The notes under the pieces: model-generated
Seen by the model: only the letters and a program-made list of their open reading frames with translations
What the model was told of the DNA's origin: nothing
Database searches by the model: none
Shown: positions 1-11,694 of the stretch, one piece after another
How the letters are laid out: each line of letters begins with the position of its first letter
How positions within the stretch are numbered: position 1 is the stretch's first letter
From: Piscicola geometra
Taxonomy: Eukaryota > Annelida > Clitellata > Hirudinida > Piscicolidae
Assembly: GCA_943735955.1 (NCBI GenBank)
Contig: OX030955.1
Span: forward strand, 11,133,647-11,197,646
Reading direction: 5' to 3'
DNA: 64,000 bases
Position numbers and translations under genes: made by a program

Positions 1-3000
1 TCCCTGTAGGCACCTTCTACGGATGGCGCTTGATCTTCTACGGTACCCAGACCGACCCAATCGGCGTGCGTGACTTCAACTACACCAACATTGAACAGCC
101 CGACCACAATTACGACTACGAAAACGACGAAGAAGAAGAAGACGAAGAGAAGCAACTGAACCAGATAAACGCCACTCTGACGTCGATCATCAGCAAGTCG
201 GATTCGAGCGTCTTCCAAGCAGAAGACAACGACACTTCAGGGGAAGAACGGGTGGGCTTCATGTGGAAATAAAATTAAAATATCGAGTAGTTGAAATTTA
301 ATAATAATTACTTTTGAATAATAATGATTGAAGCTCTAATTATTATTTTAACTTTTGTAATTGAACGTGAATTTTGAAGAAATGTCACGTGGAATGCAAG
401 GACGACCGTTGCGACGGGCCTGGCAACTCGAACTGCACGAGTTGCAAGCACTTTCAGATGCACTTGGGCGGGTGAGGAATCTTTTGTTTTGATTAACGCA
501 CTTATTAATTAATGCACTCAATATTTACATATAATATATATATAATTAATATGCCCTTAATATATACATATAATATATATATAATTAATATGCCCTTAAT
601 ATATACATATATTATGTATATAATTAATATGCACTTATTAATTCCTTTAAAGTTAATCGGAATGAACCATGCTAGGTGCCATCGCTTTGAAAGGCAACTT
701 TGTTATCCGTGCAACCAACCGACATTTCCTTAAATAATCTATCAACGTTAAATACTTTTGTGTGCGGAGTTCTTAAATTGAGAATTCATAATTTTATTGA
801 AAAATTATTTTTTATACTTTTTATTCTGGACACAGTTGATTTATTTTAATAGACTTTTGTTAAAATTATATTCATAAAAAATCATTTAAAATAGTAAAAT
901 AGAAAAGTGTTAAAACTAATGAAAAAAATAACTAATGTTTTTAAAAAATGTTATTAAAAAGTTTCAAAGTTTAATTGAATAAAACTTTATAATACTGAGA
1001 TTTGTGAAATTTTAATTTTTATGTAGTAATAATAATGATGATTAGGAGTATTATTATGGGGGGGAGACAAAAAATCTAAAAATTGTAAATTTGTTACAAC
1101 CACTTGGTTGGCTCACCAGGTAATTTCCTGAATATTTCATATTGAAAGTTGGTAATTTTGATGAAAAAAACTTCCCCCTCACACCCAAAAAACTAAATCG
1201 AAGATTTAGGCTTAAGCCTCAGCGTTTTCAGGTAAAAAGAAATCATTAATTTACTCAAATTTTACGATAATAAAGTTACTTAATATAATACTTAAAGCAA
1301 TATAATATTAAAATATTATAAAAAAATATTTGTGCCGCCTACACTACACTGGGCTTAAGCACTGGCATGAATAAAGTTCTGCAATTGGTTGAAACGGATA
1401 TAAAGATATATCAAGTTTTAAAAGTTTTATGGTGGAAATAACGTTTATAGAAAAAATTAAAGTGTAGTTGGACATGCACTTGACATGTGTCTTCAGCTGG
1501 TGGCTCCTGAGCTCAGCTAAGTTTTTTTATTAAATTTTTTTTTAAAAGCTGGTTTGTAGAAAGAAGCGAAAAAGATTTTAACTTTTATGCCTGTTGAAAT
1601 CAAAACATGATCCTATCACTGAAAATAAAGAAGTTTACAAAAAATTTTAAAATGAAAATATTACCCAAGAAAGATTAAAATATATATAAAAACAAAAAAG
1701 TTTCAAAAAATGTGTTTTTTTCTAGTGAATAAAAGGTTTAACATCTCCCTCTTTTTTTTTCAATCGCGGGTGGGGGGGGGGGGTTATTTTTAACATAATA
1801 AATTAAATTTTTGTGTCAAACTTCTTGTATTGTTAGTGTTAATCATGTCCTAGGTGGAAGTTTTGAAATCGATGATTATGTCCCCTCCCCTTTTATTATA
1901 GTGTCGTAAGCCCAAACGAGCTTTTGAGCCATTTAGGCTACACAGTTTTATTCTCGTCTGTTTGCTGCTAAGGAACTTGAAGCAAAACTAAAAACCGTGA
2001 GTGAAGCAAAAAGTGATTAACACAATGGGCTATTTGTTCACCAATCAAAAAATTTCCAAAGGCTTTGATTTTTTACGTTAAATAATTTAGTCAACTATTC
2101 ATTCGTTTATCTAGCCATAAATTTATCTATTAATCCAGTCACATAATTAAACAATCGTTTTTAACCAACCTTCTAGTGCCTGTATCAGAGAATGTCCTGC
2201 AGGCACGTACGCCAACGTTGACAGTTACACTTGCCAGCGGTGCTTAGACCCCTGTCTCGAATGCGTTCTTGTTCGAAACTACATCAACATCTTCAAGCAC
2301 CCGCCCATCAGCAGTCAGCAGCAAGAACTGATAATTTCCAGCTATGACCCTTCCTCGGACGACCCAACCTATCCCACCAACGACCCAGACATGCCCTCCA
2401 TCACCAGCATCATGTCCCTCTCCACGGACAACTCTTCAGACGGGAGTTACGATGAGACGAGCGGTGAGGATCTGGAAGCCATCAGCAACAACAGCATGCA
2501 GACTGGTCATGCCCAGATCGAATTGAAGATCATGTGCACTGCCTGCCAGCCATCACATCTCCTCCTCCTCAGAAATAACGAGTCTATCTGTGTCAAAAAC
2601 TGCATCAAGGGATATTACCCTGGTGAGTGTCTTTGTAATATGTTTTTATTAAAAGATTTTTTACTAATTCATTAAAAAATGCCCATAAAAAGTATTTTAA
2701 TGATCACAAAAACCACTCCTCGATCACGACAGACACTTCACAGAAGCAGTGTCTGCCTTGTTCGAAGGGATGCAAGGAGTGCGTCAGGGTGAAAGAGTGT
2801 CTGAGGTGCAAGAGCAAGTACGAACTAATAGGAACACACTGCCTGCCAGTCTGCCACAAGATAGAATTCAGACATAAAAATAACAGGTGGAGAAATTAAA
2901 CCAAGATTTGGTTCGAAAATTTAGTTTCAATGCTTTATCTGGATATTAGACTTGCAAAGAAAATTACTTTTTCATATACATTCAACACAACCACCAACAC

Positions 3001-6000
3001 TACAACGAACATGACAACCACACCACAACCAACACCACAACCAACACCACAACCAACACCACAACCGACATGATAACCAAAACCACAACCATTACTACAT
3101 CCAGCACCACAACTACCAACACCTCAGCTGTCTGCGTTGCCACGAGCACTGCTTGTCTTGTTCTGGCGAAGACAAAACGGACTGCGTCATGTGTGCGCCT
3201 GACCGCATGTGGGAGAAGAACTTGTGCGTCAAGTCGTGCTCTGTCGGCTTCTACCGCGTCAATATGCTCAACAAGGAACCAAATTGCGAAATGTGAGTAT
3301 CTGAATACTAGTTTTAATAAGCATATTCAAAAACTGAATTTAATTATTATTCAAATTCAATGTTTTTTATACACACAAAGGTGTGACTCTTCGTGCAAGG
3401 GCTGTTTGGGAGGCCTGAACACACAGTGCACTTCATGCAACCCTCCTCTCATCTTGCACAAGCAGACCTGCATTCGGCAGTGTCCCGAAGGTCAGTAGCT
3501 GTCTATTATAGAAGATTGCAATCGCTATCTAGCCTTGAAGCGAAAATAGAGTTTGTTCGTGAACTGCTGATAAGGCCTGGCAGTTGAGTGCTATGCAAAG
3601 AATCAGTAATCAATGATTTTTGCTTATGTGCGTTTTTAAAAAGATTAATATATATATATATTTTTGGCCTATATCACTTTGATAAAATCAAGTTCATCTC
3701 ACCTTCTTTCCTATCCCCTACTTCAAATCCCACGTTTTGACCTACAACATTTCTTTTTTAATTTCTGCAGGTTTCTACGAAGGCAATGGTTCGGTGTGCA
3801 TGCCCTGTCATGAACAGTGCGTCAACTGCAAGGGACCCAACAAGAATGACTGCTTTGAATGCAAGCACCTAAAGTAATTCGTTCAAATATGCTTTCAAAT
3901 TAAGCCTATAATGTTTGGTTTATACCGCTATAAAAAAGAAATAGAGAATTATTGAAATTTATTAGTACTCATATAGTAAATTATATCGTTATAATTTTGA
4001 ACTTCGCGTAAATATGGCAGAGATCACAAGCGTAAAAATATTTTGAGGCTTAGCAATTGGTACTATTGATTGGGCCTTTACGCAATATTGCGAAACTTGG
4101 GTTCTTTGCTGGGAATGACACAAAAGTATCGATCTCAGGTCAGTGCTGAATGCTAGCATGTGAAAACCTTGAAAAGGCTATCATGAAGTTCAATATTGAT
4201 TTTCAGCATTCAACACTTTTAGTTCTCAACAATTACTCCGCTGCAACCCTTCAACATTCGTTTTATTCAACCCCTAAAAACTTACACTCCTTTTAAATCT
4301 TGATACCCTTCAGACGCCTGCACCAGGGCGACTGTTTGGCGTCATGCCCGGAGGGAACGTTCAGAACCAACACCGACAAGGCAACAGGCCGATCAGTGCG
4401 CAGATGTGATAAATGCCATTCTTCGTGTAAGACGTGCAAGAGTGAAAGCCGAATGCACTGCATCACATGCCATTCGGACCGCCTCTTCTCGTACGGACAA
4501 TGCCTGGAAAATTGCCGCGAGAAGTAAATTGTACTTGTTGGTTTAGCTGGACACGATTGATGAACTTTGAATGTTTCAAAAGACTGAAATGATCTCTGGA
4601 TTTGAATAGTTTATTTATATTTATCTACTCACCTCAACCGTCCACTTCCACTGCACAGCGAGTACAGACAGGAGAACAATTGTTTGACTTGTCATGAAGC
4701 TTGTTACCGGTGTGACGGTGCCAGTGAATTCCACTGCACTAAGTGTACAATAGACAGGTACATGATGGGATCTCGCTGTGTCAGCAAGTGTCCTGAAGGA
4801 ACTCAAGAGTCCGCCAACACGTGCACCTTCTGTCCTCTTGGCTGTGCTCAATGCCAAGGTTTACAGGCTGTTGTTTTTGTTTTTGGTTACTAGCACATCG
4901 TTTTAACTAAAGAATAAACTCTTCAAAGAATTTACAAAGTTATACGCCGATTTAACTTCACTGTAACAATTATGATGTTGCGTCATGCCAAATGAGTCTC
5001 CAGACAATTCAAACATCCACCAGGCGACAGTCCTGTCTTGTGTCTGCGCTGTTCTCAAGGCGAGATGAGCGAGTCTGGCTTGTGCCCTTACAGCCAGCCT
5101 GAATGCCCTGCCAAACAATTCTTCGACGAGATCAACAGGGTTTGTTGGAAGTGTTGAAAAAAATGTTCAAACAATTTTATTGATTTTAAAAATCTTAAAC
5201 AAAAAATTACTTAATATTTTTTCATTTAATCATTATTCTTACTCTAATATTATAAATTCAAGAAACAACTTATATAGACTAATAACACGATGATTTTTTT
5301 AGTAAGAGAATTTATTAATCAAGCATTTTTTTTCATTGATAGGCTTGTCTCGGGTGTCATCCATCATGTTCGAAGTGCACCGGGAACACCTCAAACGACT
5401 GTCTCTCGTGTCCAGAGAGCATGGGCTTGTGGCAATCCGTGTGCCATCCTTGCTGCTCTGAAAGCCTCAGAACACACTGCTGTGTGTGTCAATCGGCTTC
5501 AGGTTTGAAAAAATCTTGTTTTTTAATGTATTTTTTTACTTATATTTTGTATATTTAATTTCGTATCATAATTACAGGAGTATGTAAAAGGCTAGTTGAC
5601 ACAGAGGCGGACAACTTTTCAGAAACTTTTGATGATGTCACAGAACCAACGACTGCAACATCACTCACCACTTTCACCTCCACACCACTTCCCACACCTT
5701 CTACGACCACAAGCTTATCCACCATTGTCATACACGAAACAACCGAAGCAAGACAGTCAACATCTATTCTCGAAAGTTCAAGCAGCACTGCGTCCCTCAC
5801 GTCGACGACATCTACCCCATCGCACTCTAACACTACCCTTGTCATCTCTGCCAAAGACATGAAACCATCAGCACCTCCAGAACCTCACTCCTTCTCCTCT
5901 CTCTTAGTTGCATGCCTGATCGTATTTTTTTTCATCGCCATTGCTCTCGTGCTGGCGTTCGGTCTCTCCCACCTAAAGTCGCGCCACAAGCTCTGCTGGA

Positions 6001-6104
6001 GCAACCAGTACTACAAGACCGTTGCCACCAAGCCGCAACACGACATGTCAACCGGAAAGTTCACCAACAACTCGCCAAGGATCGACAGACCCGTGCCTGT
6101 TTGA
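1..6104 (+). CDS. Proprotein convertase, furin-2/PC5-type, 3' part: end of P domain, Cys-rich domain, TM anchor
   Basis: Secretory-pathway subtilisin-like convertase of the PC5/furin-2 class; the catalytic domain lies left of the window. Predicted exons with consistent phases: 3-251, 380-471, 2177-2622, 2733-2886, 3128-3292, 3381-3490, 3771-3873, 4314-4523, 4668-4858, 5024-5139, 5343-5502, 5578-6104, together about 840 codons. The first residues (GTFYGWRLIFYGT) match the closing strand of the P domain. Next come many furin-like CxxC repeats, roughly one per exon, of the kind that holds PC5/PACE4-like enzymes at the cell surface. Exon 3 inserts about 75 acidic, Ser/Thr-rich residues between Cys repeats. 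The last exon encodes a Ser/Thr-rich, mucin-like stalk, a hydrophobic segment (LLVACLIVFFFIAIALVLAF) and a tail of about 45 residues ending PVPV. This is known for transmembrane PC5B and Drosophila Fur2. Exon edges are manual predictions; the assignment is strong. Confidence 0.88.
523..640 (+). repeat. AT-rich tandem repeat, about 48-bp unit, 2.5 copies
   Basis: Units starting TTTACATATAATATATATA and ending AATATGCCCTTAA recur with few changes, inside the convertase intron 472-2176. The rest of that 1.7-kb intron is AT-rich with a G-run near 1770 and no recognised gene. Confidence 0.7.
2985..3118 (+). repeat. ACAACCAACACC-type minisatellite in convertase intron
   Basis: Imperfect repeats of CACAACCAACAC run directly up to the acceptor of the exon starting at 3128, giving a C/A-rich, T-poor stretch where a polypyrimidine tract is expected. 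Confidence 0.65.
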
Positions 6105-7974
6105 GAGAATCTAGCGCTATAAATCACATCTTTTTGCCGTTTCATTTCACTTTTATTTACAAATCTTCTTTTCTTTTTTACCACCTTCACGATTAACTTT
6201 GATCTTTTTACATTATCCGCCGTATTTATTCATCTTCTTGCATCTTTCTCACCTAATGGTCTTTTATATCTATCTAAACATTTGTGAAGTTTGCGACACT
6301 ATGCAGACGTCTGCGCTTTCTAGGAAAATGAGATTTGTTTTTGCAAAATTCCAACTATCCTTTCAAACTCAGCTTATTTACCATTAATTATTAACCAACC
6401 GTGTTTTGTACACATTTTGTTTGTAGCCCATTACATACATCAAAATGTTTGTCGCAGAGGTTGGCGTTCTTTGAAGAAGTTTCTATGCACGCATCGTCGA
6501 CCATTGACAAACATTTTCTAAAATCTTCTCGAAATTCGTTCAATTGCAATGTTTTTGTGCTAGTTTGGTAGATTATAACAGGCTGTATTTGCCTTATAGG
6601 AAGTGCTAGAATCTAAAGTCTTCATAGTTATTTATTCGACCATTACCAGTTAATATTGATTGGTAGATATGACTTTGTATATGTATATAAATTGTTAAAT
6701 TTCTTGGAAGTATTATTACGTGCTAATGTACAAATTATTATGTGAAGTCACAAAATTTGATTCTTTTAATTATTAGTTTTGAGTCATTTTTACCATTTCA
6801 TCCAATTCCTGTGATAAATCGAGTTTAATAGTGGAAATGTCAAGTTCCCATCTTTTTGTATTATTTATATCAATATTTATTCAAAAGTTAACTTTATTTT
6901 TATTAAAAACTTTGATTAAAATAATTTTTCTATTTAAAATTGAAATACTTACTCTTGTCAATACTTGATTGTTCATTTTGTATGTCAATTCTGTTTCATA
7001 ATTACAGGTATTTATAATGACGTTGATTGTAATTAACTTATATTGTCCCTGCATTGATTGATATTATTATACTTCAAATAATTCTTCACTGAATAAGTAT
7101 TCTGACGGCATAATCACCAGCCATAGTAGTTTCAGCACCATGAACAATTGGAAACATGATTAGTTTATTTTGTTAATATTTTAATTATATATTTTTTCAT
7201 CTTTTGAAGCTTCAGTATTTCAACCATCGAAAAATCATAGTAAACCGATTATAGCATAAGATAAAGATGATGAAAATGGTTGAATTTTACTGTTACATTC
7301 CAACATGGGTCGTTAACGCTAGCTCTCCACTTTTCGGCGAAGGAACTTAAAGCTTGTTTGATTAAAATGAAAAGTTTATTTGAATATATAGAAATAAAGA
7401 ATTATATTTTTAGATATAACTTACTCGATAAATATTTAAAAAAGGTTACATTGTTTCTTCATCGTGTTTCCCACCAAATTCATACTTATATCATTCGAAG
7501 CACAAATTTATGACACATTTTGAATTTAAAACTTTTGAAAGTTAACATTCTTCTTGAAATTGAGTAAGATTATAATTTTTTAAGTGCCTACAATTGAATC
7601 TTTATATCTAATTAAGAAAGTATAATCGTTCTTTTTATGAAATTATTGTTTTCGATCGGTGTTGAAATAAAAAAAATGATCGTAGATGAACGTATTGGTG
7701 TTTCAATAAATCATCAAAACTTGAGTTTTTCTTGAATAAAATACATTTCAATTAGGTTTTCATTCATTCGAAAATTCTTAAAAACCTTGAGCATTAAAGA
7801 AACTTTTTGAAGCCTTCAGGTCAAGGCATCAATCATTGATCATCAATCATGAAATTGATTCAATGCCTTTTCATTAGTCAGAAATGCATTGAAACCTGCC
7901 AAAAAAGGAAATGAATTGAATTCATCGAACATTGAAGTCGTCTCAATGAATTCACTACATATTGAACATATTTT
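6105..7974. other. 3' flank of the convertase gene, AT-rich, no gene seen
   Basis: Probably 3' UTR and intergenic DNA. Short frames here lack domains or splice logic. AATAAA-like hexamers occur, for example near 7667, but I cannot choose the real poly(A) site. Confidence 0.5.
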
Positions 7975-8043
7975 TTTCTCCTCCTCCTCCTCCTCCTCCT
8001 CATCATCATCATCCTCATCATCATCATCATCATCATCATCATC
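7975..8043 (+). repeat. (CTC)n followed by (CAT)n microsatellite
   Basis: About eight CTC units are followed directly by about 15 CAT units with single-base changes. Confidence 0.9.
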
Positions 8044-8059
8044 AAGCAGGCGCAGTTAA

Positions 8060-8280
8060 GAAGCCAGAAGGCCTCTTTTTCCGCGGCACGACAAAATGAC
8101 TCCAAACATTTTGTTCACAGCCCACGATTTAAGCTGGATGGCTTCAATCGCTGGCTACCCTGGGTCGATGTATGCCAAGATTTGTTGTCTGTGTGAGGTT
8201 CTTGGTCTGCCAGGACGCTTTCGTGCTTTCATCTTGGACTCGTCAAACAAATAGCGGTGCACAGGCTCATCTCTCAGGTT
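8060..8280 (-). mobile_element. Non-LTR retrotransposon fragment (C-terminal RT-side motif)
   Basis: On the minus strand an open stretch reads KRPGRPRTSHRQQI, the GRPR..-type basic motif found near the C terminus of many LINE polyproteins. A stop codon follows shortly after and both ends are truncated. The family is not assigned. Confidence 0.45.
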
Positions 8281-8364
8281 TAAGGTTGAGTTTAAATGCC
8301 ATTTGAATTTCGGTAATGATTGAATTGAAATTTATGAGACCATTTCAATGTAAACCCGCGGTTT

Positions 8365-8440
8365 CCTACCTGTGGGTCGAAACCCAAACGGGGGTCACCT
8401 GACGATTTTTAAAGGGTCGACTTTCAAAATTTTAGTTTTT
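8365..8440 (+). mobile_element. hAT/Charlie-like terminal remnant
   Basis: The sequence CCTGTGGGTCGAAACCC, followed by GGGGGTCACCTGA, resembles the CCTGTGGGTCGCGACCC ends of Charlie-type hAT elements known from animals. No partner end or target duplication was found. Confidence 0.35.
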
Positions 8441-8699
8441 TTTAAATAATATTGTTTAAACTTGATTGAACGTTACTTAAATAACTATGTAAAGACTTAG
8501 ATGCATCAAATAATTTTGTGTTATTTCATAGTGATGTGAGTTGGCTGTTCAGAGACAAATTTTTAAAACAAGTTTGTGATCTTCATGATCAGATAAAACG
8601 TTTTTCAATCAAAAAGTAAAATGAAAATAAATGAATTAAATCTCCCTTTTCAATTACAAATGCAACAAGCCTAGATCTTTCAGAATAAATTCAAACATT

Positions 8700-8831
8700 T
8701 GTTACGACTAAGAGTTCAGGAAACACGAGAGAGAGTTTATTTACACGATAACGACTTTATATAGGGTGCTAGGGACAAAGGTCGCCTAGGAGTGGTTGTG
8801 TGTACATATCGTACACAATGTGGCCGCTACA
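8700..8831 (-). repeat. 3' LTR of the gag-protease element
   Basis: Aligns end to end with 11187-11316 with only a few differences, including one extra TG in the GTTGTGTG stretch. On the minus strand it begins TGTAGCGGCC and ends CGTAACA. Confidence 0.88.
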
Positions 8832-8910
8832 ATACTCCCCCACCAGAGAGTACTGGCGAACGAAAAAGCAAACAAAATATTGTCAAGTTGTGAATTTTGT
8901 TGGTGCAATA

Positions 8911-9176
8911 GTTGTTGTTGCAGTAGTGCATGTTGCAGTGGTGCATGTTGCAGTAGTGCATGTTGCAGTGGTGCATGTTGCAGTGGTGCATGTTGCAGTG
9001 GTGCATGTTGCAGTGGTGCATGTTGCAGTAGTGCATGTTGCAGTGGTGCATGTTGCAGTGGTGCATGTTGCAGTGGTGCATGTTGCAGTGGTGCATGTTG
9101 CAGTGGTGCATGTTGCAGTGGTGCATGTTGCAGTGGTGCATGTTGCAGTGGTGCATGTTGCAGTGGTGCATGTCGC
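8911..9176 (+). repeat. 15-bp minisatellite inside the LTR element
   Basis: About 17 copies of TGTTGCAGTGGTGCA with occasional G to A changes, between the end of the polyprotein frame and the 3' LTR. It makes open frames in several registers that I do not regard as genes. Confidence 0.95.
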
Positions 9177-9314
9177 AGCCCTTTGTGAACTCAAAGAATC
9201 AAGTGATGACGCAAGATAAAACGAAGCTGACGACGGAGAAATTCTGAAAATGATGATGAAGACTTAGTTAGCACGATTGGTTGATGGGCGGTTGATAGAC
9301 AAGGCGTCAATGAG

Positions 9315-11168
9315 TCACGTTGTGTAATCTGCCAAATTTTTTGGCCAATGCACCCTTCTGCCGGACCTTGTGTGGATTGGAGGTGGCTGTTGAGTATTCG
9401 ATGAGCTGGTAGTCGTTGTTGTTGTTGGCGGATTGAGAGTGAGGTTGTTGTTGTTGTTGTGGTCGATGCCATCTTTGTTGCTCCACTCACCAACAGTGAA
9501 GTTGTACATGAATGCTTTTACATCTGAGAAGTCTGACGTATTGGCTATGGAAAAGTCTGTAGAAGACTTGTTGTTTTCTGGTGCATTGATGGATGATGCA
9601 TGCATGAATGCATTCTCAGTTGGGTGGTGATGATAATGATGAGCAGATTGGCTGGTGAGGTTTGAGGCGGAAATGCTTGTTTTGTTGAATCTTGTCAGCT
9701 TGTCTGACACCACGGCTGTCTGCTCAGACTTAGGTAGCGCCTTCTTTTTCGTCTTCGACTTTACAACAGCTGGAGCTGAAGACGTTGCTGCCACGACAGA
9801 AACCTGGTGGTGATGATGATGATTCTGGGAAGAAATTCCCGCGCTTTTTTTTATCGCTTGCTTCAGTTGGCTCTTCTTGACGCCTTCTTTGTGATGCGCC
9901 GCTTTAATTTTGATTTTCATGGTTCGACGTGACGTCACTTCTTGGAATCCTTCGTTCTTATGGAAAAGGAATGATGGATCGTCGATGCTCGCCTCTGGCA
10001 CGTTGTCCACCAGGCGTTGGTGAGACATGTCCACTCCCAGACTGAAATGAGACAGAAAATCCGCTCCGATGATGGGTGTCTTGACGTCGGCTACGCGAAA
10101 CATCCAGGGAAATTGCCTGCGTAAACCGAGGTTGACCATCAAGGATTTCTGTCCATACGTTTTGATGATGGAGTTGTTGGATGCACGAAGCGTGAACGAT
10201 GATGGGGTGAGAGAATGATTGGCTGGTGGAGGAATGACGCTTACTTCTGCACCAGTGTCGATTAGGAACGTGAGGTTGTTGCATGCGTCTCTCATGAATA
10301 ATAGACGACTCTTATTTTGTTGGCCGTGGACAGATGTCGCTCCTACTGTCCGGCCCTGTCTTTTGAATGAGCGAAAAATGCATGGTGGTGTGCATTTTCG
10401 TGCCTTTTTCCCAAAAGTCTGGTGATACCAGCACATGCCTGCTGTGGTGTTCGGGCTTCTGGAACGAGGTGAATTTGGTCGACTGTTTGAACGAATTCTT
10501 CCTCGTGATTGATTTTGGTTAGCAGCTAAAGTGGCCATACTTGTGGTGATTTGTTGCAGCCACGTATGTATCTCTGGCATGGTTTGAGCTGAAGCTTGTG
10601 GAGTTGGCGTTGAGACTTGTGTGATGGTGGTTTGTTGAAGTTCCACCATCCTGTCTGCTTGTAACGCCAGTTCTGCCAGTGGGATGTTCATTGAAGCCGC
10701 CAGGATTGGTTTAATCTGAGTGGGCATTTTGTCGAACCATAGCTGCTTTAAGATGGCTTCGTCCATTTGGTTGCTGCCCAGCAGGGTCTTCATGTGGCGA
10801 AGCAGCTGGGAGGGTTGCCTGCCGTCTGGTTGCAGGTCGCCAAATAACGCTCTCAGCATGCTTGCCTCAGACTGGCAGCACCTGTAAAGAATTGCCTTTT
10901 TCAGCGTCTCGTATGGCGACGACGACGGCACCTCCACGAGTAGGTCTTGAACCTGTTCGGCAACATGGAAAGGTATGTGCTCAACCACATACGAGTACTT
11001 TGTAAGGCCTGCTGTCACTTTGCGCGTGTGGAATATTGCTTCCACGTGGCAGAACCAGAGTCTTGGGTTGGCTGTGAAAAAAACGGGTAAGCTAAGAGAG
11101 CTTACTTGCGGCGTCTGCTCTGCCCTTGTCTCCTCCTCTGACGTAACTTTAAAAAAAATATCTTCCAT
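9315..11168 (-). CDS. Gag-protease polyprotein fused to a Pol C-terminal remnant
   Basis: A single frame of about 617 codons from the ATG at 11168; the frame is open further upstream into the LTR. The N-terminal part is a Gag capsid-like region (LPVFFTANPRLWF, then a helix-rich segment). Near residue 260 there is a Cys/His cluster (CWYHQTFGKKARKC..PC) like the degenerate knuckle of this Gypsy group. An aspartic protease follows, with FLIDTGAEVSVIP at its active site and IIGADFL near its end. The last 190 residues are low-complexity (poly-His, poly-Asn, poly-Thr) and end HTRSGRRVHWPKNLADYTT, which resembles the extreme C terminus of Gypsy Pol. The simplest reading is an internal deletion from after the protease to the Pol tail that kept the frame open. 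Confidence 0.82.
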   Translation of the reverse strand: MEDIFFKVTSEEETRAEQTPQVSSLSLPVFFTANPRLWFCHVEAIFHTRKVTAGLTKYSYVVEHIPFHVAEQVQDLLVEVPSSSPYETLKKAILYRCCQSEASMLRALFGDLQPDGRQPSQLLRHMKTLLGSNQMDEAILKQLWFDKMPTQIKPILAASMNIPLAELALQADRMVELQQTTITQVSTPTPQASAQTMPEIHTWLQQITTSMATLAANQNQSRGRIRSNSRPNSPRSRSPNTTAGMCWYHQTFGKKARKCTPPCIFRSFKRQGRTVGATSVHGQQNKSRLLFMRDACNNLTFLIDTGAEVSVIPPPANHSLTPSSFTLRASNNSIIKTYGQKSLMVNLGLRRQFPWMFRVADVKTPIIGADFLSHFSLGVDMSHQRLVDNVPEASIDDPSFLFHKNEGFQEVTSRRTMKIKIKAAHHKEGVKKSQLKQAIKKSAGISSQNHHHHHQVSVVAATSSAPAVVKSKTKKKALPKSEQTAVVSDKLTRFNKTSISASNLTSQSAHHYHHHPTENAFMHASSINAPENNKSSTDFSIANTSDFSDVKAFMYNFTVGEWSNKDGIDHNNNNNLTLNPPTTTTTTSSSNTQQPPPIHTRSGRRVHWPKNLADYTT

Positions 11169-11186
11169 CACGTCGGGGTCACTAAT

Positions 11187-11316
11187 TGTTACGACTAGGA
11201 TTTCAGGAAACACGAGAGAGAGTTTATTTATACGATAACGACTTTATATAGGGTCCTAGGGACAAAGGTCGCCTAGGAGTGGTTGTGTACATATCGTACA
11301 CAATGTGGCCGCTACA
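11187..11316 (-). repeat. 5' LTR of the gag-protease element
   Basis: Pairs with 8700-8831. On the minus strand the interior begins ATTAGTGACCCCGACGTGAT; this should hold the tRNA primer site, but I could not match it to a tRNA with certainty. Confidence 0.88.
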
Positions 11317-11435
11317 CATTTCAACTAAAACTAAAGCTCGGCAAAAAAATAAACTAATTAAAAACTAACATGTTTCTGAACTTAAACACATTTTTTGGAG
11401 AAAATGGAATTGAACAGGTAGCAAGGATACTGTGA

Positions 11436-11690
11436 CTCTTTTTGGGTGGCTGGTCGGAGATGCAAGGATGGATGGGTGTGGCCTCAAGTTGCAGTTGAAG
11501 ATGGATACAACCATGAGAGCTGCACTTTATCACTTACACGATGTGAACAGCCTTATGCCAATTGGCATCCTGAAGAGCCAAACAATGACGGTTAAAACAG
11601 AAACTGCATCCAATTGAGATTCAATCTTGAGTAGAATGATAAGGACTGTAGCACCAAAAGATGCTTCATAATAGCCAGCCAATGACTATT
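11436..11690 (+). pseudogene. C-type lectin domain pseudogene
   Basis: In one plus-strand frame the sequence reads WVAGRRCKDGWVWPQ, then EPNND, then KDCSTKRCF. It aligns residue by residue with the lectin exon at 13693-13946, including the EPN sugar-binding motif. Two in-frame stops break it: one just after EPNNDG, and one replacing the Trp of the calcium-binding WND motif (TAG). No upstream exon was found. It is a decayed paralogue in opposite orientation to the intact gene, which suggests a local lectin cluster. Confidence 0.78.
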
Positions 11691-11694
11691 CGCC

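Larger units (their letters stand above)
8700..11316 (-). mobile_element. Gypsy-type LTR retrotransposon with gag-protease only
   Basis: Two near-identical LTRs of about 131 bp (8700-8831 and 11187-11316) bound a 2.36-kb interior carrying one minus-strand gag-protease frame. Read on the minus strand each LTR starts TGTAG and ends AACA. The element is flanked by CATT (8696-8699 and 11317-11320), a short target duplication. A purine-rich tract (complement of 8832-8847) lies next to the 3' LTR, as a polypurine tract should. No reverse transcriptase, RNase H or integrase core is present, so it could move only with help. Confidence 0.88.

Noticed and set aside
8800..9250. Cys-rich and His-rich repeat proteins
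   Set aside because: Translations of the 15-bp minisatellite inside the LTR element, in both strands and several frames.
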